From assembly GCA_943735955.1 (NCBI GenBank), contig OX030958.1:9592126-9656125 (forward strand): 64,000 bases of DNA, given 5' to 3'. Both the position numbers and the translations under genes were made by a program. Below, in pieces: positions 1 to 10,900 of this stretch; the first letter of the stretch is position 1; the number at the start of each line of letters is the position of its first letter. The stretch is from Piscicola geometra. Its lineage: Eukaryota > Annelida > Clitellata > Hirudinida > Piscicolidae. Under the pieces are notes generated by a model, which did no database searches, was not told the origin of the DNA, and saw only the letters and a program-made list of their open reading frames with translations.

Positions 1-828
1 CGGCGGGAACGGCGTGCAGCAGCCTCAACAACAACTCCTCCTCGCCCACCGAGACAGCCACCTCCCTCAAGACACCCTCCGCCCCCTCCACGTCCCTGCG
101 GTGGTGGTGGTGATGATGATGGTGGTGGTTGTGGTGGTGGTTGTGGTGATGATGGTGGTGATGGTGGTGGTTGTGGTGATGATGGAGGTGGTGATGATGG
201 TGGTGATGATGATGGTGATGATGGTGGTGGTGATGACTGTGGTTGTGGTGATGATGGTGGTGATGATGATGATGGTGGTGATGATGATGGTGATGGTGGT
301 GATGGTGGTGGTGGTGATGATGGTGGTGATGATGATGATGGTGGTGATGATGATGGTGGTGGTGATGATGATGGTGATGGTGGAGGTGGTGATGGGTGTT
401 ATTGTTTCGGGAGATGTTGTTGATGGATGGAAGTGTTGTTTGTGGTAAGTAGTGCCTGATGCTTCACTGCCATTGCAAGGCATCCTAATAAATTGGAGGA
501 AAAAACATATTTAAATTGAAGCCCCCCAAAGACCGTTTTAACCCAGTAAAACCTGTCAAGACAAGACACCCTTAACGGCCAAACCAACTTCTGGGCAAAG
601 AGAGAAAGACCAAGTAGGAACTTCAGTGATGCCTGGTTGTCCTGGCACGAGGAAGGGGTGGTGGTGAGCAGGTGTCGCAGGTAGATTTGCAGGGACGAGT
701 GTTGGCAGTGGCTGAGCAGGGTGCGTGCGAAGAGGTGTGTCGATAGGTCTGCTACCCTGTTCGTGTGTGTGTGTGTGTGTTTGAGTGTGTGTGTGTGTGT
801 GTGTGGGTTTTCATGTGTGTGTGTCTGT

Positions 829-866
<38 letters not shown>

Positions 867-3800
867 TTGTGTATTTATTAGACAAGCTCCCCGATCAACC
901 ACCACCACCACCACGACTCACATACAACGTTGCACATGCGCCCCGAACATGAAGAGCACATCCCCCCACATTTGGGCACGCCCCTTCCTGCGTGACACAA
1001 ACCTCTCCAGCCCCTCCCTGACTCCGCCCTCCACTCTAGCCCCTCCCCTCTCCCCTCCCCCGGGCCCCTCCCTCCACCCTCACAAACAACTCCAACAACG
1101 TCATTTGACCTGCGCCTGTCACAAGATTCCGAAGAAGTCGTTGTGCTGCTGCCATTTCGGCGAATCACTCGGAATAATAATAGAAACAACCATAACAGTA
1201 ACAACATCAATAATAAAAACACACAAAAAAACAACAGCAAAAATAACACAAATAAAGGACATAGCTGGTACCTAGCAAAAGGGCAGTTTGCGGTTGGTTA
1301 TTGAAGACGCCATCCAGCACCCCTGCCATCTTCCTGGACACCTCCCTGTAGTGGTGGTGGTGCTGATAATGATGATGATGGCGGTGATGATGATGGTGAT
1401 GATGATGATGGGGGTGATGATGATGGTGATGATGATGATAGTAATGATAATTATGATGGTGTGACAAAAAAAAACAGTGAAACCCATACTCTCCGTTTTT
1501 AACTATACATGCATCCATCCATGCATGCAACCATCAATCAATCCATTTATCCATCCAAGTAACCACCCATCCATCAATCAATCCATCCACAAATCAAAAA
1601 ATCCATTCATTCACACCCACCCACTCATCCAACCACCACTCCCCCCCCAACCAACCATTCTTCCAAAGACACGGGCACGGCCATGGTGGCACCAGCCCAC
1701 ACGATGGCCTGGTGGATGGTGTGGAGGCGTGCCAAGCGCTCTAGTGTCCCGTCGTCCCCTGCTTTGTCCTGTGGTGTGAATGGCTTGGGATGGGATTGGG
1801 TTGGGATGGGATTGGGTTGGGATGGGATTGGGTTGGGATGGGATTGGGATGGGATTGGGTTGGGATGGGATTTGGTTGGGATGGGATTGGGATGGGATTG
1901 GGTTGGAATGGGATTTGGTTGGGGTGGGATTGGTGGGTTGGAATGGGATGGGTGGGTTGGGATGGGTGGGTTGAGATGGGTGGGTTGGGATGGGTGGGTT
2001 GGGATGGGATGGGTGGGTTGGGATGGGATGGGTGGGTTGGAATGGGATGGGTGGGTTGGAATGGGATGGGTGGGTTGGAATGGGATGGGATGGGATGGGT
2101 GGGTTGGAATGGGTGGGTTGGGATGGGATGGGTGGGTTGGGATGGGATGGGTGGGTTGGAATGGGATGGGTGGGTTGGAATGGGATGGGATTGAGTTGGG
2201 ATGGGATGGGATTGAGTTGGGATGGGATTGGGTTGGGATGGGATTGGGTTGGGATGGGATTGGGTTGGGATGGGATTGGGTTGGAATGGGATGGGTGGGT
2301 TGGAATGGGATGGGTGGGTTGGAATGGGATGGGTGGGTTGGAATGGAATGGGTGGGTTGGAATCAAATGGGTGGGTTGGAATGGGATGGGTGGGTTGGAA
2401 TGGGATGGGTGGGTTGGAATGGGATGGGTGGGTTGGAATGGAATGGGTGGGTTGGAATCAAATGGGTGGGTTGGAATGGGATGGGTGGGTTGGAATGGGA
2501 TGGGTGGGTTGGGATGGGATTGGGTTGGGATGGGATTGAGTTGGAATGGGATGGGTGGGTTGGAATGGGATGGGTGGGTTGGGATGGGATGGGTGGGTTG
2601 GGATGGGATGGGTGGGTTGGGATGGGATGGGTGGGTTGGGATGGGATGGGTGGGTTGGGATGGGATGGGTGGGTTGGGATAGGATGGGTGGGTTGGAATC
2701 AAATGGGTGGGTTGGAATGGGATGGGTGGGTTGGAATGGGTGGGTTGGAATGGGATGGGTGGGTTGGAATGGGATGGGTGGGTTGGAATAGGATGGGAGG
2801 GTTGGAATGGGATGGATGGGTTGGAATGGGATGGATGGGTTGGAATGGGATGGGTGGGTTAGAATGGGATGGGTGGTTGGGATGGGATGGGTGGGTTGGG
2901 ATGGGTGGGTTGGGATGGGATGGGTGGGTTGGGATGGGTGGGTTGGGATGGGTGGGTTGGGATGGAATGGGTGGGTTGGAATTAGAGGTCGGACTTGGGC
3001 GATTTTTCATTCCCGGTCCCGTCCCGTTCCCGAAATTGTTTTTCCCGTCCCGTCCCGTTCCCGATGGGCCATCAGAATTTTGATTCCCGTCCCGTCCCGA
3101 TCCCGAAATTTCTTTTCCCGTCCCGTCCCGTTCCCGATGGACCATCAGAATTTTAATTCCCGTCCCGTCCCGTTCCCGCAACTCGATTCCCGGTCCCGAC
3201 CCTTTCTTGAAACTTTTTGACCCGGTCCCGACCCATTCCCCAAAAAATTTGTTTATTTATTTCTTTTTGCTGCCGTTTTCACAGGTCCCAAACTTGCTAG
3301 TCCTAACATTTCTTAACATTTATTATTTGAAAGTCAGAAAATATTTCTTTTAAAAAATACAAAAACACGATTTAAATATCAAATATATATTGAAATGAAA
3401 GTATTGAGGTTAGTCATTGTTTTTAAGTCATTCAATCAAGTCTTTATTGCTTTTCACACGGGTTAAACCGTCAAAAGTTTCAGCTTTCAAATTAGGTGAT
3501 CTTGGGTCTGAAATTTCAACATGTTTACAAATTCCGTTTACATGGAATAGAACTTGCAGGTATACTAAAAATTTTTTTGGCTTCTTCTAGTAGTATTGGA
3601 AAATATTTCATTTTACTCCAATAAATTAAACATCTTTATCATCTTCAATTTTATTGGGACGTAATTGTGAATATTTGTACAATTCATCCTCTTCTGAATT
3701 TATTCCTTCGTTCATTATTATTAATTCCACAATAATGTTAGAAATATGTTTTTTGACAACATTCTTATTCTCCACAACTTCACAAATAAAATCATTCATA

Positions 3801-6800
3801 TAATGTGATAGTATAAAAATTGTATTATAATTTTTACATTATAAAAACTAAGATAATAGGTCTAAATAACCATCATTTGTTTTTTTTCTCAATGGCACTG
3901 CAGCTTGATCTGGCTGTACAAAATGGAATTAAATTTTCTCTAATGAAAGTCTTTGTATTTATTTCTTTTCTATCCCAAACTCTTTTAAATTATTCTTTTA
4001 AACTGTGGGATGCAACAGACATGCTGCTATATGAATAAGGTCAATGGGCATCTTTTCTTTTGTTGAGATGATCAACTGAGCAATCAACTAGAAATTAATA
4101 ATTCAAATTCAAAGTATGAATTTATAAAATAAAAATAATATAACTGACCAGTTTGATTTCATCTGACAATTTTTCATCATCACCAATTTGTTCTAGTCTC
4201 TCTAATATTTTGACTCGCCATAACAACTTCAAATGTAATGTAGGAGATTTTGACATTGACAACGCAATGGTGGCTTCGTTATACATTTCTATTGCACTTA
4301 ATACTTATTTTAATTACTTAATTACGGAGTATCGATGAAATGGAGATTTCCATACTTTGCTGAAGTATAATTATTAAAGAATCCAATCCCAATAAATTGT
4401 ATTCCCGTTATTCCCGTTCCCGATTTAAAAGTTGATTCCCGTTCCCGTTTTTTCCCGTTCCCGATTTGAATAATGATTCCCGTTCCCGTTCCCGTCCCGA
4501 AAACCTATTCCCGGTTCCCGACTTTTCCCGTCCCGAAATTAATTTTCATTCCCGTTCCCGCGGGAGTCCCGCAGGTACCCGCGGGTACCCGGTCGGATCG
4601 GGTACCCGGTCCGACCTCTAGTTGGAATGGGATGGGTGGGTTGGAATGGGATGGGTGGGTTGGGATGGGATGGGTGGGTTGGGATGGGATGGGTGGGTTG
4701 GGATGGGATGGGTGGGTTGGGATGGGATGGGTGGGTTGGGATGGGATGGGTGGGTTGGGATGGAATGGGTGGGTTGGAATGGGATGGGATTGGGATGGGA
4801 TTGAGTTGGGATGGGATTGGGTTGGGATGGGATTGGGTTGGAATGGGATGGATGGGTTGGAATGGGATGGGTGGGTTGGAATGGAATGGGTGGGTTGGAA
4901 TGGGATGGGTGGGTTGGAATGGGATGGGTGGGTTGGAATGGGATGGGTGGGTTGGAATTTGATGGGTGGGTTGGAATGGGATGGGTGGGTTGGAATGGGA
5001 TGGATGGGTTGGAATGGGATGGATATGTTGGAATGGGATGAGTGGGTTGGGATGGGATGGGTGGGTTGGGATGGGATGGGTGGGTTGGGATGGGATGGGA
5101 TTGGGTTGGGGTGGGATTGGGTTGGAATGGGTGGGTTGGGATGGAATGGGTGGGTTGGGATGAGATGGGTGGGTTGGGATGGGATGGGTGGGTTGGGATG
5201 GGATGGGTGGGTTGGGATGGGATGGGTGGGTTGGGATGGGATGGGTGGGTTGGGATGGGATTGGGTTGGGGTGGGATTGGGTTGGAATGGGATGGGTGGG
5301 TTGGGATGGAATGGGTGGGTTGGGATGGGATGGGTGGGTTGGAATGGGATGGGATTGAGTTGGGATGGGATGGGATTGAGTTGGGATGGGATTGGGTTGG
5401 GATGGGATTGGGTTGGGATGGGATTGGGTTGGGATGGGATTGGGTTGGAATGGGATGGATGGGTTGGAATGGGATGGGTGGGTTGGAATGGAATGGGTGG
5501 GTTGGAATGGAATGGGTGGGTTGGAATGGGATGGGTGGGTTGGAATGGGATGGGTGGGTTGGAATGGGATGGGTGGGTTGGAATGGGATGGGTGGGTTGG
5601 AATGGGATGGGTGGGTTGGAATGGGATGGGTGGGTTGGAATTTGATGGGTGGGTTGGAATGGGATGGGTGGGTTGGAATGGGATGGATGGGTTGGAATGG
5701 GATGGATGGGTTGGAATGGGATGGGTGGGTTGGAATGGGATGGGTGGGTTGGGATGGGTGGGTTGGGATGGGTGGGTTGGGATGGGTGGGTTGGGATGGG
5801 ATTGGGTTGGGGTGGGATTGGGTTGGAATGGGATGGGTGGGTTGGAATGGGATGGTGGGTTGGAATGGGATGGTGGGTTGGAATGGGATGGGTGGGTTGG
5901 AATGGGATGGGTGGGTTGGAATCGAATGGGTGGGTTGGAATCAAATGGGTGGGTTGGAATGGGATGGGTGGGTTGGAATGGGATGGGTGGGTTGGAATGG
6001 GTTTAGATGGGCTTAGTAGGTGGTGGGATGGATGGGTTAGGTTGGGTTGAGTGGGTGAAAAAGGGTGCTCTGAAGTGGGTGGAGTAAATAAATAAACTCA
6101 AAAAAGCATCCAAAACTAAATATAAAACCATACAAAAGTGCCAGCCAACTCAACAACAACAACAACAACAACAAGCACCAATCCTACCACGGCATGGTCC
6201 TCATAGGCGTACACGAGGGTGATGAGGCAGGCGATCAGCTGGCAGATGGACGAGGATGACTGCTTGATCGTCTCCGCAACCACGCTGACGCCCTTCTCTG
6301 TGCTGAATAAGAGGTCTGTGAGAGGGGGGTTTGGTGATGATGATGATGGGGATGGTGGGAATGATGATGATGATGGTGGGGATGATGGTGGTGGGAATGG
6401 GGATGATGATGATGGTGATGATGGTAGGGATGATGATGATGGAAATGATGATGGGAATGATGATGATGATGATGGGAATGATCATGATAGGAATGATGAT
6501 TGTGAATATAACAATACTGATATTGGCATCCTTAAAAGCAACCAACCGATACGGTTCTTATAATCGGCTCCTTCCCCATCATCATCATCATCATCATCAT
6601 CCCCATCCTCCTCCTCCTCCTCCTCCTTTTCATCATTATCATGACGTAGAGGGTTGAGGGAGGCATTGAGGAGGTCGATGATGAGGTGAAGAGTGGCGTT
6701 GAAAGAGTGTCGCATTGCTTGAATGCCCTCTATCAGGTGGTCTTTGCTGTGGAGTTTGTGGTGTGAGGTGAGGTGGTGAGGTGGAGGTGAGGTGGAGGTG

Positions 6801-7730
6801 GTGAGTTTGAGGTGAGGTGGTGAGGTGAGGTGAGGTGGAGGTGGTGAGTTTGAGGTGAGGTGAGGTGGTGAGGTGGAGGTGAGGTGGAGGTGGTGAGTTT
6901 GAGGTGAGGTGGTGAGGTGAGGTGAGGTGGAGGTGGTGAGTTTGAGGTGAGGTGAGGTGGTGAGGTGGAGGTGGTGAGTTTGAGGTGAGGTGGTGAGGTG
7001 AGGTGAGGTGGAGGTGGTGAGTTTGAGGTGAGGTGGAGGTGGTGAGTTTGAGGTGAGGTGGAGGTGGTGAGGTGGAGGTGGTGAGTTTGAGGTGAGGTGA
7101 GGTGAGGTGGTGAGGTGAGGTGAGGTGGAGGTGAGGTGAGGTGGTGAGGTGGAGGTGAGGTGAGGTGGAGGTGAGGTGAGGTGGAGGTGAGGTGAGGTGG
7201 AGGTGGTGAGTTTGAGGTGAGGTGAAGTGGTGAGGTGAGGTGAGGTGAGGTGGTGAGTTTGAGGTGAGGTGGAGGTGGTGAGTTTGAGGTGAGGTGGAGG
7301 TGAGGTGAGGTGGAGGGAAGGCAAAGTGAGTAGAGTAGGAGTGGAGGGAGGTGGAAACGAAAAGGAGTTTTAGTATTGGCGGGGTTGGCAGAATGGAGTG
7401 TTCATCATCAAAAGATGCAGCATAGTTATATGGCCGTCATAGTAATGGTAGTAGAAACATTTTGAAAATGAAATGTAAACTGATGCCGGCGACAATTGCC
7501 AATTGAAAGATCACATAGAGAACTGCTCACAGATGAGATTTAGACAGCATCACAACTCTCTGCATACACATCCGCTTGACATCGTCATCAAGACCACCCA
7601 GGTCATTAACACCTGGATTGCTTTGCACGTAGGTGTGAACCACTTGTACACACCTGTACAACTTCTTTAATTGGTCTACCTGCGCATCGTCTGTGCAGTG
7701 GTTGTCGAGGAGGTGTTGGTGTGAGGAAGT

Positions 7731-7761
<31 letters not shown>

Positions 7762-7837
7762 AATTATGGGGTGAGAATATTTTTATATAAAAATGGTTGA
7801 AGGATTTAAGTATTTTTTGGAAAGTATCAAGATACCC

Positions 7838-7905
<68 letters not shown>

Positions 7906-10900
7906 CCAGCATCACTCACTGAATGCATAATCAGGAAAGAAACTCTTCAAGCATTCAACATCGACCATAAATGATGATGATGATGATGCTGACAATGATG
8001 ATGATGGTGATGACGACGATGATGGTGGTGGAGGGGTAGTGCTGATGATGATGCTTTCGAGGACGTTGCAGGGGCGCAGGGCGGAGAAGGAGTGTTGCTT
8101 GCAGACGACCAAGAGTCCCGTGGACCCGTCGTATGAGACGCTGTGTGCCTTCTGGTGGCTTTGCTGTGTGTGTGTGTGTATGTGCGTGTGTGTGTGTGTG
8201 TGTGTATGTGTGTGTGTGTGTTTGTGTGTGTTTGGGATAATGGGATATTAAAATGGGTGGGTGATGGGGTGATGATTGGGTTAATTTTGCAGTCGGTAGA
8301 GTAGTGGTTTGTGGGATGGTTATCACCACTTCCAACTCGACCACCACCAATCATGACCACCCCCACCCCCTCCCCACACCCCCCCTCCCTCAAGATCATT
8401 ACCATCACTCTCCCGCCACAAACCTCATGCGCGTGAAGGCAGTGACTGTAGAGGAAGCTGTAGTGCTGTTGCGCCACTTGGAGACGCTCTTCGTCACTCA
8501 TGTGGTGGTGGTCCTCCTCAGAGAGTGAGAAATCGATCTGTGTGTGTGTGTGTGCGTGTGTGTGTGTGCGTGTGTGGGTGTGCGTGTATGTATGGGTGTG
8601 CGTGTGTGTATGGGTGTGTGTGTGTATGGGTGTGTGTGTGGGTGTGTGTGTGTATGTATATGTGTGTGCGTGTGTGTGTGTGTGTGTATGGGTGTATGTG
8701 TGTGTGCGTGTGTGTGTGTGCATGTGTGTGTGTGTGTGTGTGTGTCACCACTAGCACATACCTCAAACTGCACAGCGTGTATGAGTCGTTGTTGTAGTTG
8801 CATGCGATCGAGTGGCAGCAGTTGTTTCAAGGTGGTGTGGTTGTCGACGTGGGTGGAGGTGGCCTTCAGGTACGCCTGTGGTGGGTGGGTGGGTGGGTGA
8901 AAGGATGGATGGGTGGGTGGGTGGGTGGATGAGTGGATGGATGGGTGGGTGGGTGGGTGGATGGGTGGATGGGTGGATGGATGGGTGGGTGGGTGGATGG
9001 GTGGGTGGGTGGATGGGTGGGTGGGTGGATGGGTGGGTGGGTGGGTTGATGGATGGGTGGATGGATGGATGAGTGGGTAAATGGGTGGATGGATGGATGG
9101 GTGAATGGATGGATGGGTGAGTGGATGGGTGGATGGCAGTGTTATTTTCGTTTCAGAAAATAATTAGTTTTTATTTCAGTTTCGTTTTGGAATTAATTAT
9201 AGTTTTTATTTTCGTTTTCGTTTTGAAAAAAATTAAAGTTTTAATTTTCGTTTCAGTTTTAAAAATAATTAAAGTTTTTATTTTCGTTTCAGTTTTAAAA
9301 ATAACTAAAGTTTTTATTTTCATTTTAGTTTTGAGAATATATTAATTTACGACTTTGAACAATTTATAAAATATACATTTACATATTAAGGCATACTTTG
9401 AAATTTATTTAATTTTCGTTTTGAAAATAATTATAGTTTTTAATTCAGTTTCGTTTTGGAAATAATTATAGTTTATATTTTCGTTTTCGTGGAACGATTA
9501 TTCAGAATTGTCGTTTTCGTTTTCGTTACGAAAATAACACTGGTGGATGGATGGGTGGATGGATGGATGGATGGATGGAGCACGAATAGATGGATAGAAC
9601 GGTGGTGCATGCGTGGGGGAATAGATGCGTGGATGAAGCATGGGCGGTGCATGGATGAAGCAACATCGAGATGCATCAAACGCAAAGTTATTTCCTCCTA
9701 TAACAAATCAAATCCCTCAATACAAAGCACGCCATGCAAACTCTGAAGGAAACACATATGGCAATGACTCACCACCAGAGCCCTGGCTATGCAGTGGTTG
9801 TCGAAGAGGTTTGGCGAGAAGATCAGTTTCACGTAAGAGGAAGAGATGGTAATGATGTCCGATGATGGAGTGGTGGTGGAGGGAAGAGGAGGATAGATGG
9901 TTGTGGTGGAGGAGGGTGGATGGGATGGGATGGTGGGTTCTGGAGGTGGTTTCGACTGCATGAGAACGTTCTGCCATCCAATGCTGCTGCTGACGCTTGC
10001 ACTGTTGCTGGAGTGTGGTGGTGTTGGTGAGGGTGGTGGTGGTGAGGGTGGTGTTGGTGAGGGTGGTGGTGGTGGTGAGTGTGGTGGTGTTGGTGGTGAG
10101 GGTGGTGTTGGTGAGGGTGGTGTTGGTGGTGGTGGTGAGTGTGGTGGTGTTGGTGAGGGTGGTGTTGGTGAGGGTGGTGTTGGTGAGGGTGGTGTTGGTG
10201 AGGGTGGTGTTGGTGAGGGTGGAGTTGGTGAGTGTGGTGTTGGTGAGGGTGGTGTTGGTGAGGGTGGTGTTGGTGAGGGTGGTGTTGGTGAGGGTGGTGT
10301 TGGTGAGGGTGGTGTTGGTGAGGGTGGCGGTAAGTGAGTGTTGTGGTAACGATGGTAGTGATGATGTGGTGGTGGTGATGGTGGTGGTAGTAGAGACATG
10401 TTACTGATTGGCTGGAGATGAAGACTCTATTGAGGTGTGCTTGGAGTAGTACTAAACCCTCTCCATCCTCTTCCTTCCCCCTCCCCCCGCACATCCTCTC
10501 CCTCCCCACCCACGCACAAGTACTTAAACTTGATCTTTGGCGCTGCGTCTTCCGACTCGAACAGACCCCACACCATGCTCGCGTCGAATGTGTAGTCGAT
10601 CAGCTTGTCCTTTGTTGTTGTTGTTGTTGTTGTTGTGGTTGTTGTTGTTTGGTTTGTTTGGCGTTTTTGGTATTTTTAGCGTTTTAATATTATTAATAAT
10701 AATAATAAAAATATTAATAGTAACTCACCGTGTTGTGCAGCATGCAGGTGTGCACAAGAGAGTAGGAAGTATAACGTCGTAATGCATAAATGTGCAACTG
10801 CTGTTGTTGTTGTTGTTATTGTTGTTGTTGTGGGTGTAGATGCTGTTGTTGTAGTTTTCAATGTTGATGTGGTTTTATATGTTGTGGTTTTATATGTTGT

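Noticed and set aside
1611..3083. Long Pro/His-rich and Gly/Trp-rich frames over the first minisatellite, and the same at 4473-6050
   Set aside because: They are readings of a 19-bp repeat open in every frame and lie inside a NUP160 intron; they also run into a transposon.
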